A stretch of DNA of 14,752 bases. Origin: an uncultured Eubacteriales bacterium. GTDB lineage: Bacteria > Bacillota > Clostridia > Christensenellales > UBA1242. Below, in pieces: positions 8,482 to 14,385 of this stretch; positions within the stretch are counted from its first letter, which is position 1; every line of letters starts with the position of its first letter. Both the position numbers and the translations under genes were made by a program. A model generated the notes under the pieces. The model was given only the letters and a program-made list of their open reading frames with translations. It made no database searches and had not been told where the DNA came from. Where the stretch lies: assembly GCA_905187655.1 (NCBI GenBank), contig CAJJIV010000017.1, positions 1-14,752 of the forward strand, written 5' to 3'.

Positions 8482-8967
8482 TTATTTAATAACTTTCAAA
8501 TCATCAATCTTTACTGAAATACAATCACCATAATAATTTCCATCTTTATCTATACCAGAAAAATCCACTTCAATATAATTTTGGACAGCGTTATTATCCA
8601 TGACACATCCTCTGTCACCTTTGTGAATACCAAATTTAGTATATCTTTCTTCTTCAACCAACAATTCAACCATATCGTATTCGTTTATTGCTATTGGCTC
8701 TATGACATTTTTTGCCTTTAATTTTAAGGTCTCTAATTTAGACAACAATTCTTTTTCAAACTCAGTTGGAAGTTTTTCTTTGTCCAAATCTAAATCCATA
8801 ATTTTTACATTAACAATTGCATAATCACCAACATTTTGTGGATTAAAAAATAATACATCAGCATTATCAAAATTTAATTCAACGACTATTCCGTGCATAC
8901 CTTTTACTATGTTATAAGCTTTAAAAGGCTTATCATTTTTTAACTTTACTAAATCTAATTTTTTCAT
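8482..8967 (-). CDS. Hypothetical protein with two SH3-like repeats; possible immunity-type protein
   Basis: Encodes 161 residues, cytosolic (no signal or membrane segment), acidic and Lys-rich. The same pattern occurs twice: near residues 3-60 (LVKLKND ... KGMHGIVVEL) and again near 98-161 (MVELLVEE ... KGDRGCVMDN ... YIEVDF). It consists of a hydrophobic strand with charged turn, a K-G-x-x-G turn and a V/I-rich strand ending in an F-containing strand. The pattern resembles small SH3-like beta-barrels such as DUF4926, which often occur as immunity proteins. The neighbouring 126-residue protein has one copy. Shine-Dalgarno AAGGGGG precedes ATG 8967, 12 nt after the upstream stop, so it is the third gene of one operon. 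The immunity role is inference. Confidence 0.7.
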   Translation of the reverse strand: MKKLDLVKLKNDKPFKAYNIVKGMHGIVVELNFDNADVLFFNPQNVGDYAIVNVKIMDLDLDKEKLPTEFEKELLSKLETLKLKAKNVIEPIAINEYDMVELLVEEERYTKFGIHKGDRGCVMDNNAVQNYIEVDFSGIDKDGNYYGDCISVKIDDLKVIK

Positions 8968-8979
8968 ACATACCCCCTT

Positions 8980-9360
8980 CTAACTGTCATAATCATAGGG
9001 GATTTTATTTTTTCTTTCACCTTTTAAATTTATAATATACCCATCTTCCACTTTGCACCACCAATCTTTATTGTGTAACGGAATAGAATCCAGGATAGTG
9101 TCATCAGTGCAATGGTTATCTTCGATAAGTTTTAGATCTTTTATGTTTATTGGGTAAAGAATATCATCTTTTAAACTTAAAAAATTCTCTTCAATAGACA
9201 TAAAAGTCTTATCTTTAACTCTTTCATCAATAAAAATAACATTAAAACAATTACCTCTTATTTCAGCATCAATAATTGTTCCAATCATTCCTTTATGCAC
9301 TTCATTATCGATATATTCTTTTTTATCGTTTATAACTTCAACTTTGTCTAAAAATTTCAT
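8980..9360 (-). CDS. Hypothetical small protein with one SH3-like domain; possible immunity-type protein
   Basis: Encodes 126 residues with no signal or membrane segment. Residues 1-45 (FLDKVEVINDKKEYI, then HKGMIGTIIDAEI and FNVIFID) share the K-G-x-x-G-x-I strand-turn pattern of the next gene. The remainder (Trp pair at NKDWWCKVEDG, basic GERKNK) is not recognised. Its ATG at 9360-9358 overlaps the TGA of the upstream gene by 4 nt (ATGA), with GGAGG placed 9 nt ahead, so translation is probably coupled to the 204-residue protein. Tight coupling fits a protein needed in step with that partner, for example an antidote, but no direct evidence shows this. Confidence 0.72.
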   Translation of the reverse strand: MKFLDKVEVINDKKEYIDNEVHKGMIGTIIDAEIRGNCFNVIFIDERVKDKTFMSIEENFLSLKDDILYPINIKDLKLIEDNHCTDDTILDSIPLHNKDWWCKVEDGYIINLKGERKNKIPYDYDS

Positions 9361-9971
9361 TTATACCAGCCTCCTATCAAAGTATTACATTTTATTTTCC
9401 CATTAGGGAAAACCATAAAACTTGATTTTAAATTGTATGTTTTTCCAATTTTTATTCCTTTTCCTTCTATTGCAACTTTTAATTTAATTCTAACACCAAA
9501 ATTTGTATGATTCTGTATTTCATAATATCCATAAAAATAAGCTTGCTTAATTTTATCATAAAGTATTTTCAAAAACTTATCGTTAGGTTCATGCCCCATG
9601 GATTTTATCCATTCACTTTTGTCTTGAAATAACCAATCTATTTTCCCGTTTGGAACAATAAGTTTAATGTTATCTATATTAACAACTTCAATTGGTATTT
9701 CTTTACAATGACATCTATAGTGATATAAACCAGGAAATAAACCTTTTGCAATCGTATCAACAATATTAACCACTGTATAGCTAAATTTTTCTGGTTTCTT
9801 TCCTTTTTCGTTCTTAAACCAACATTTGTTTACAGCCACACATTTCACACAGTGATTTTGAGTCGTTCCTTCAATTACTCCCGTCTCATATCCATAGTTT
9901 TCTATTGTAATTTCATTTTGCTCATCAATTATTTGAATCCAGTTTCCTAATAATTCATCAAATATACTCAT
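9357..9971 (-). CDS. Hypothetical Cys-rich protein, possible toxin domain; first gene of the cargo operon
   Basis: Encodes 204 residues. A Cys/His cluster (C41, C44, C50, then H84, C87, H88, C89 in HYRCHC) could bind a metal. The C-terminal half has a helix pair (FLKILYDKIKQAYFYG) followed by beta-strands (YEIQNHTNFGVRIKLKVAI, then KTYNL, MVFPNGKIKCNT, GGWYK). That layout is reminiscent of small toxin-like domains such as DUF6883 found at the ends of secreted polymorphic toxins; the match is from memory and weak. There is no signal peptide and no trafficking domain. Shine-Dalgarno AAGGAG lies 11-12 nt before ATG 9971. It is followed with overlap by two SH3-like proteins. It could equally be a nucleic-acid-binding cargo protein. 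Confidence 0.6.
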   Translation of the reverse strand: MSIFDELLGNWIQIIDEQNEITIENYGYETGVIEGTTQNHCVKCVAVNKCWFKNEKGKKPEKFSYTVVNIVDTIAKGLFPGLYHYRCHCKEIPIEVVNIDNIKLIVPNGKIDWLFQDKSEWIKSMGHEPNDKFLKILYDKIKQAYFYGYYEIQNHTNFGVRIKLKVAIEGKGIKIGKTYNLKSSFMVFPNGKIKCNTLIGGWYK

Positions 9972-9991
9972 ATTATATCAAATCTCCTTTT

Positions 9992-10047
9992 AAAATGCAA
10001 AAGGTTGAAGAAACATAAAAATCTCTCCAACCTTTTTCTTGCATTTT
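9992..10047 (-). terminator. Bulged inverted repeat after the integrase gene, probable terminator
   Basis: AAAATGCA (9992-9999) pairs with TGCATTTT (10040-10047), and AAAGGTTG (10000-10007) with CAACCTTT (10028-10035). That gives 16 bp with one 4-nt bulge and a 20-nt loop. A second perfect hairpin, TGAATTT/AAATTCA (10054-10070), lies between it and the integrase stop. The T-rich ends allow termination in either direction but no long T-run follows, so it may also be a processing or protein-binding site. It separates the integrase from the cargo operon. Confidence 0.5.
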
Positions 10048-10096
10048 AGCATATGAATTTTACAAATTCAAGTTTTAGTGTCAGAATTTTTGAAAT

Positions 10097-11482
10097 TTAC
10101 ATCTCAAAATCTCTTTCTCGCTTACGTTTTCTTTCTTTCCGTTCTTTTAACATTTCTTCTAACATTAAATCAAAATCTTCATCAGACAAATTTCCCAGAT
10201 TAGATTTCTTTTCTTCTTGTTCTTCTTTATTTTGATTGTTTTGCTTTCTTAAAATCTCATTTTCATTTAGTCTATCGTTTAAACGATTTGTGCTTTCTTT
10301 TACATAATCACTATTGACATTGTTATAGACAGTGATTGTTGTTTTCACGTCTTTGTGACCTAAAAGTTGTTGAATAACTTTTGGATTTTCGTTAAGTTCA
10401 AACAACATATTTGAAAATGTGTGTCTAAGTCCATGAAAATGTATGTTTAAATCCCCCAAATGATTTCGTCTAATAAATCTATTAAATATCACTCTACAAC
10501 CCGAATATGTGCGAATTGTGCCATCATCATTTGCAAACACATAAACATTAGGGTTTGTTAAATCTATTCCTACATCAATGGAATGCTTATGTTGTTTTTC
10601 TTTCCAAGCAATAAGTTCGTTATAAACAATATCGGTCATTGGCACTTCTCTCACTGAGCAAGCAGTTTTGGTGCCACTTACTATTGTTGTTCTTTCAACT
10701 ATGTTTCCCTTACTATCAAACTTTGTATCTTGTGTTTCGGCTTGTGCGACTTTAATAATTTTTTTTGCAAAATCAATATGCTTCCATTCAAGAGCAATGG
10801 CTTCACCACTACGAAGTCCAGCAAACATCATCAAATAACACATAGGTTTAATAAAGTTTGCCGGGTCTTTTTCTAGTGCATTTAAAAATCTATCTCTTTC
10901 TTCTGGTGGAATTGCCTTGTATGGATTTCGCTTTTCGTAATTACTTTTATCTCTTGTTCTAATCTTTATCTTATTTGTTGGATTAACTAAAATCCATTTG
11001 CTATCAATCGCATATTCGCAAAACTGATTAAAGATAAATTTTATCTTTTTTGCGACTGCAACTGAATATCCATTCTCCGACATTCGATTTACAACTTTTT
11101 GAATTGTCATTGTATCTAGTTCATAAATTTTCATATTTCCAACAATGGGTTCAATATGTAATTTGTAATTTCTAAAAATACCTTCAAAAGTTCTTGATGT
11201 AACTGACGACTTTTTGAAAACAAGCAACCATTCACTCATAAGTTCACAAAGTCTTTTGTTCTCAATTTCTTGATATGCTGTGTTTTTAATTCTTCCACTT
11301 ATCTCTGTTAGTTTAGCAGACACATCGGCTTTACTTTTTCCATAAACATATTTCTTTTTTTGTTCGCCATTTTCTTCAAAACCAATAGTAATATATCCAC
11401 ACCATAATCCATCTTTTCTTTGAAAAATACTTCCTTCGCCATTCGCTCTACGAGTATGTTTTTGAACTTTCTTTCTAGCCGT
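10097..11482 (-). CDS. int: Tyrosine recombinase (integrase) with non-ATG start (ACG)
   Basis: Catalyses site-specific integration and excision of the element, probably at the tRNA-Thr. Taking ACG 11482-11480 as residue 1 gives 461 residues. Residues 11-52 form an arm-binding AP2-like domain (RRANGEGSIFQRKDG ... GYITIGF). The SAM-like core-binding domain covers about 80-165. The catalytic domain carries R224 (AGLRSGEA), H350 and R353 (HGLRH), H376 (LGHKD) and the nucleophile Y386 (TVYNN), a complete set. A tail of about 65 residues rich in Glu, Lys and Arg extends past the usual end. The frame is open up to 11506 with no ATG, GTG or TTG before GTG 11323. A start at 11323 would delete the arm-binding domain. 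At ACG the sequence reads x-ARKKVQKHTRRANGEG, an ideal N-terminus, with GAGGTG 4 nt upstream. The original start was probably ATG, overlapping the excisionase stop. Confidence 0.93.
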   Translation of the reverse strand, partial: TARKKVQKHTRRANGEGSIFQRKDGLWCGYITIGFEENGEQKKKYVYGKSKADVSAKLTEISGRIKNTAYQEIENKRLCELMSEWLLVFKKSSVTSRTFEGIFRNYKLHIEPIVGNMKIYELDTMTIQKVVNRMSENGYSVAVAKKIKFIFNQFCEYAIDSKWILVNPTNKIKIRTRDKSNYEKRNPYKAIPPEERDRFLNALEKDPANFIKPMCYLMMFAGLRSGEAIALEWKHIDFAKKIIKVAQAETQDTKFDSKGNIVERTTIVSGTKTACSVREVPMTDIVYNELIAWKEKQHKHSIDVGIDLTNPNVYVFANDDGTIRTYSGCRVIFNRFIRRNHLGDLNIHFHGLRHTFSNMLFELNENPKVIQQLLGHKDVKTTITVYNNVNSDYVKESTNRLNDRLNENEILRKQNNQNKEEQEEKKSNLGNLSDEDFDLMLEEMLKERKERKRKRERDFEM

Positions 11483-11738
11483 TTTGCACCTCGCTTTGGT
11501 TGTTATTTAGTGTTAACCAAGTTACAAAATTAAGCACGCTCACAACTTGTCGTTTGCCGACTTTTGTTGTTGGAAAAGATTTGCTTCTGAGTAAATTTCT
11601 AACATTATCTCTGCCAAGACCAGTGATTTTGATAAGGTCTTCACAATCCAAAAAATCTTTATTGTATTTAGTTGAAATACGGTCAACTTCCGATTGTATT
11701 AAGTTGTTTAAATTTAGATTCGTATTGTTTAAATTCAT
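11475..11738 (-). CDS. xis: Excisionase-type HTH DNA-binding protein
   Basis: Encodes 87 residues. An Asn-rich N-terminus (residues 1-25) precedes a MerR/excisionase-like winged helix-turn-helix at about 30-76 (CEDLIKITGLGRDNVRNLL, then KVGKRQVVSVLNFVTWL). Such small proteins bind and bend DNA at attachment sites and shift the integrase toward excision; some repress. Shine-Dalgarno AAAGGAA precedes ATG 11738 by about 10 nt. The TAG stop (11477-11475) overlaps the presumed integrase start by 8 nt, so int translation was probably coupled to xis. Alternatively it is a plain helix-turn-helix regulator of int. An antisense open frame over the same DNA is a shadow. Confidence 0.85.
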   Translation of the reverse strand: MNLNNTNLNLNNLIQSEVDRISTKYNKDFLDCEDLIKITGLGRDNVRNLLRSKSFPTTKVGKRQVVSVLNFVTWLTLNNNQSEVQNG

Positions 11739-11811
11739 AGTTTAATGTTCCTTTTGTTTGTAAGATTTTTTTCTTTCTACTATCTCTTTCTAAATCTAAA
11801 TTTATTAAAAT

Positions 11812-11880
11812 CTATTCGCTATCAAAGCGAGATAGAAGTAGCAACTTTGTTGCCAGTAAGAAGTGTTGGGTATCCCAACA
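11812..11880. other. Three consecutive compact hairpins between relaxase and excisionase genes
   Basis: Three hairpins sit one behind the other with centres about 24-25 bp apart: CTAT-TCGCT/AGCGA-ATAG with a 1-nt bulge (11812-11835), GCAAC/GTTGC (11841-11853) and TGTTGGG/CCCAACA (11864-11880). They lie in the 280-bp gene-free gap upstream of xis-int and downstream of the relaxase. They could form the 5' leader of the xis-int transcript, an oriT-like or single-strand structure, or stacked terminators without T-runs. Confidence 0.5.
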
Positions 11881-11929
11881 GCTTCCAAAATGACGAGAAA
11901 ACATAGTAAATTTAAGTGTATCAGTTAAA

Positions 11930-11946
11930 AGTGCCGATTTTATCGG
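11930..11946 (-). terminator. Possible terminator of the mobilization operon
   Basis: CCGAT (11934-11938) and ATCGG (11942-11946) form a 5-bp stem with a 3-nt loop. Read leftward from the relaxase it is followed by CACTTTT, a short and offset T-run; read rightward it is followed by GTTTTT. It lies about 70 bp after the relaxase stop. Weak but suitably placed. Confidence 0.35.
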
Positions 11947-12018
11947 GTTTTTACGCACTAAATTTAATAATTGTTTCTCGCTTATGCTCTATACTAAATA
12001 TCTACAAAAAAGACTATT

Positions 12019-13218
12019 CTACATCTCAAAATCACTAGATAAATAGCCTTCATCTATTAGTGTTCTAATTCGCATTTCTTCAAGCTTTTTCATATAGTCT
12101 TGAAAGCACTTAATTGCTTCATATTCACACTTTGAATTTAGATACATACAATGTTCAAGTTCTTTCCAAAGTTTGTCTTTTTGCATTCGTTTTTGAACTA
12201 CATATTTTGCATTAAGTCTTAATCTTTCAATCTCTTGACCTTTCAAACTTTTTGCACTTTCAATAACCAAATTTCCAAGTCTGCGATACAAATCTTTTGT
12301 ATATTTTTCACTCAAATTTTGTTGTGGTTTTGGGGCACCATTTCGCTTGCAATAACTATCCACCAGTTTTTGTTTTTCTTCTACTAGGTCATCAAAATCA
12401 TTTTTGTAAATGCTAATGTCAACATTGTGGGAGATGATATAGTTTGAAATGTTATCAATATTGGGTTTGAGTTTTCGCATATTATCAGAGTCGTAAAATG
12501 TGTGTCCTTGCTCTGGAAATTGGTTTGCTAGGTCAAGTAACATTTGCTTTAATTTAAGCCCAGAAACATTGTTTAATTGCTCTTTAACACTCTTTGTTAG
12601 TCTTAACCTTATTTCTTTCTCACGAGCCTTAAAATCGGTTGCAGAGAGTTCAATATTGGCTTTCAAAAGATCCATTGCATTGTTTGAAATGTAGCCACGA
12701 GAAAAATGCTTTTCTTTGTTTTTCATTCGTTGTGGTTCTCTTTCAAAAAACAACAAATGAATATGTCTGTTGTCGGTATTCTCGTGCAGTCCAGCAAACC
12801 ACTCAATATTGTCAGGATTTAGTCCAGCTCGTTTAAAATATTTTGGCAGTTCGCTTTTTACAAATTCGTATGCTTGCTCATAACAGCCACACCATTTCTT
12901 TCCAAAGTTTTCTTCAAAGGAAATTATGCCAGACCAAATAACCGATTTAGTTGCTCTTAAATTTTTTCTAAAATCTGCGATTTGTTCTTTGCTCATCAAT
13001 CCATTTTGGTTAAAGATTCCACTAGATTTTGTGCTGTTATTTGAATACTCCACAAAGTCCAATTTTTCCAAATCTTTAATGCCAGTGGCAACATATTTTA
13101 GGTAGTCGTCGTATTTATTAGATGAGTAATAATTTCGCTTGTCCTGATTGGTTTTATCTTTGTAATTCGGCAAAAAGAACTCTTGTTTGTAAACCACATT
13201 TGGAACTTTATCTGACAT
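12019..13218 (-). CDS. mobL: MobL-type relaxase
   Basis: Encodes 399 residues. Relaxases nick the element's oriT and lead the single strand into a recipient through a helper's secretion channel. The catalytic histidine motif is clear at residues 145-154 (HENTDNRHIH), preceded by the family-typical block SVIWSGIISFEENFGKKWC (92-110) and GLNPDNIEWFAGL. Tyrosines at Y30-Y31 and Y36/Y39 are candidates for the nicking residue. The C-terminal half is helical and rich in Lys and Glu. Shine-Dalgarno AGGGAG lies 7 nt before ATG 13218, inside the upstream gene, with an 11-nt overlap (ATGTCAGATAA), so translation is coupled. No coupling protein or secretion gene is visible. The C-terminus DFEM plus stop is shared at DNA level with the integrase gene. 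Confidence 0.9.
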   Translation of the reverse strand: MSDKVPNVVYKQEFFLPNYKDKTNQDKRNYYSSNKYDDYLKYVATGIKDLEKLDFVEYSNNSTKSSGIFNQNGLMSKEQIADFRKNLRATKSVIWSGIISFEENFGKKWCGCYEQAYEFVKSELPKYFKRAGLNPDNIEWFAGLHENTDNRHIHLLFFEREPQRMKNKEKHFSRGYISNNAMDLLKANIELSATDFKAREKEIRLRLTKSVKEQLNNVSGLKLKQMLLDLANQFPEQGHTFYDSDNMRKLKPNIDNISNYIISHNVDISIYKNDFDDLVEEKQKLVDSYCKRNGAPKPQQNLSEKYTKDLYRRLGNLVIESAKSLKGQEIERLRLNAKYVVQKRMQKDKLWKELEHCMYLNSKCEYEAIKCFQDYMKKLEEMRIRTLIDEGYLSSDFEM

Positions 13219-13669
13219 CTATGAGCTCCCTTAAAATTCTATCTCGTTCGGTGTCAATGCCATTTTCATCTAGTGGGTCATATTTCCAACCTTGCGAGTA
13301 TGAGTTTAGGTTTATTGGGTTTTGTTTGTTGATTAGTTTCGTGATTAAATTAAGCAGTGCTTGATTTACTCGCACATTTGCATTAGTGTCCACAAAGTCC
13401 ATTTTTTGGTTTGCAGATATGGTTGTGAGTTTGTCGTTTATCTCTTGCAAACTTTTTCTAATCTCGCTGAACTTTATGCTTTGGTTGAGTGTGTTATCTC
13501 CAAGCATTTTATCTGCACCAAGCAAGGCAAAATATTTCATAGCGTCATTTAGGCTATCAAACTTGTCCTTAAACTTTTCAAGTGCTCGCTTAAAAATCTC
13601 ATGCTCATCTTGGTTGTAGACTCTAATCATGTATTGAGTTTTTAAATCTTTTGTTTTAATTCTAGCCAT
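13208..13669 (-). CDS. Mobilization accessory protein, ribbon-helix-helix-like
   Basis: Encodes 153 residues directly upstream of, and overlapping, the relaxase gene, the usual place for a MobC-type oriT-binding accessory factor. Residues about 12-56 fit a ribbon-helix-helix pattern: a strand (TQYMIRVYN), helix A (EHEIFKRALEKF) and helix B (SLNDAMKYFALLGADKML). Residues about 68-92 look like a short coiled coil (EIRKSLQEINDKLTTI), and the rest is polar. AGGAGG stands 5-6 nt before ATG 13669. It may bind the dyad array or oriT in the adjacent leader and autoregulate the operon. Family membership is inferred from pattern and position, not a firm match. Confidence 0.72.
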   Translation of the reverse strand: MARIKTKDLKTQYMIRVYNQDEHEIFKRALEKFKDKFDSLNDAMKYFALLGADKMLGDNTLNQSIKFSEIRKSLQEINDKLTTISANQKMDFVDTNANVRVNQALLNLITKLINKQNPINLNSYSQGWKYDPLDENGIDTERDRILRELIDVR

Positions 13670-13753
13670 TTTAGCCTCCTAATTATTTTCTAGTCTTTCT
13701 TTACATCTCTTTCTATTTCTAATTAAAGGGGCAATGATTGTTTTTATTTACTT

Positions 13754-13774
13754 TTACATTCTTAAAATCCTCCT
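13754..13774 (-). promoter_or_regulatory. Shine-Dalgarno plus start-stop micro-ORF (ATG TAA), proximal
   Basis: On the minus strand AGGAGG (13774-13769) is followed after 9 nt by ATG (13759-13757) and at once by TAA (13756-13754). A ribosome initiating here would terminate without elongation. It lies 85 bp upstream of the accessory gene start, inside its leader. A further ATG TAA at 13706-13701 has only a weak upstream purine run. Confidence 0.5.
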
Positions 13775-13800
13775 TTTGTTTGAATTTTGTTTTCGACTTT

Positions 13801-13819
13801 TTACATTTCAGCACCTCCT
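13801..13819 (-). promoter_or_regulatory. Shine-Dalgarno plus start-stop micro-ORF (ATG TAA), distal
   Basis: On the minus strand AGGAGG (13819-13814) with an ideal 7-nt spacer precedes ATG (13806-13804) and an immediate TAA (13803-13801). The following AAAAGTCG matches the A-tract plus CG edge of the hairpin units to its right, so this may be the truncated end of the array. Confidence 0.5.
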
Positions 13820-13830
13820 TATTTTTATTC

Positions 13831-14385
13831 TTACATAATCGTTCGGACATCATTTGTCCGTTCGGGAATGCTTTTTACACAAATATCTTACAATTCTCAC
13901 ATTATCACCATTTGATAATGCGGTATTATTTTTTACAATTTTACATTTGTCGTTGGTTCACCGTTTGACCCATCGAAAAATCTATTTTTCTTAATTTATC
14001 AGTGTCGATAGTTCAATGGGTGACCTGTCGGAATATTTTTTTGTTAATTTACCACTGTCGTAGTATCAATGCCTGATACCACGAGAAAACTTTTTACAAA
14101 AACATTTTATAACTCCTTTATCACACACATTGTGTGATGTTAAAAATTTTTTTCAACTCGATTTTAACAATCCCGCTGTAAACACATTCTTTACACCGAC
14201 AAAAATATTTTCACAAAGTCGATTTATCAACGTGTGATATATCGGAAAATTATTTTGTAGTTTTATTTTATCAATCTCGCTTTACCACCATTTGGTCAAA
14301 CGAAAAAGATTTTTTACAAGACAATTATATAATTTCCGTTACACACCCATTGTGTGCAACGACAAAACTTTTTTAATTTTTTTCT
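13831..14385. repeat. Tandem array of ten about 55-bp units, each with a 25-nt dyad
   Basis: Dyads of exactly 25 nt start at 13840, 13898, 13951, 14006, 14059, 14117, 14174, 14220, 14278 and 14337 (spacing 46-59 bp). Eight begin and end with CG; the units at 13898 and 14117 are degenerate at one or both ends. Inside, two nt on each side form a partly paired collar, then 6-bp arms closed mostly by CA/TG surround a 5-nt loop, often CCATT. Arms differ but pair: CGGACA/TGTCCG, TTATCA/TGATAA, GTATCA/TGATAC, ACACAC/GTGTGC (shifted by one). Each unit is preceded by TTTAYCA-like and followed by A-tract then T-tract sequence. The array fills the gap between the accessory mob gene and the sigma-like gene, whose stop codon lies in the last unit. 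It is not a CRISPR, since the arms vary and the spacers are conserved. Function unknown: structured leader RNA, single-strand hairpins, or protein-binding dyads. Confidence 0.8.
14094..14118 (-). promoter_or_regulatory. Shine-Dalgarno plus three-codon micro-ORF inside the dyad array
   Basis: On the minus strand AAGGAG (14118-14113) with a 7-nt spacer precedes ATG TTT TTG TAA (14105-14094), coding only Met-Phe-Leu. It lies in the spacer between the dyads starting at 14059 and 14117, so the Shine-Dalgarno touches the base of one hairpin and the micro-ORF ends near the next. Confidence 0.4.

Noticed and set aside
10097..11323. Integrase start at GTG 11323
   Set aside because: This would remove the well-preserved arm-binding domain that is open in the same frame upstream; the gene is better taken from ACG 11482.
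11893..11902. ACGAGAAAAC near 11893 matching the edge of the unit at 14059
   Set aside because: The 25 nt before it show no dyad, so the 10-nt match is probably chance.
13831..14385. CRISPR array
   Set aside because: Period and dyad repeat length are CRISPR-like, but the dyads differ in sequence while the intervening A/T tracts are the similar part; no cas genes are present.
13831..14385. Integron attC array or stacked terminators
   Set aside because: There is no integron integrase or cassette ORF, and no attC end boxes. The T-runs are separated from the stems by an A-tract, so the units are not standard terminators.
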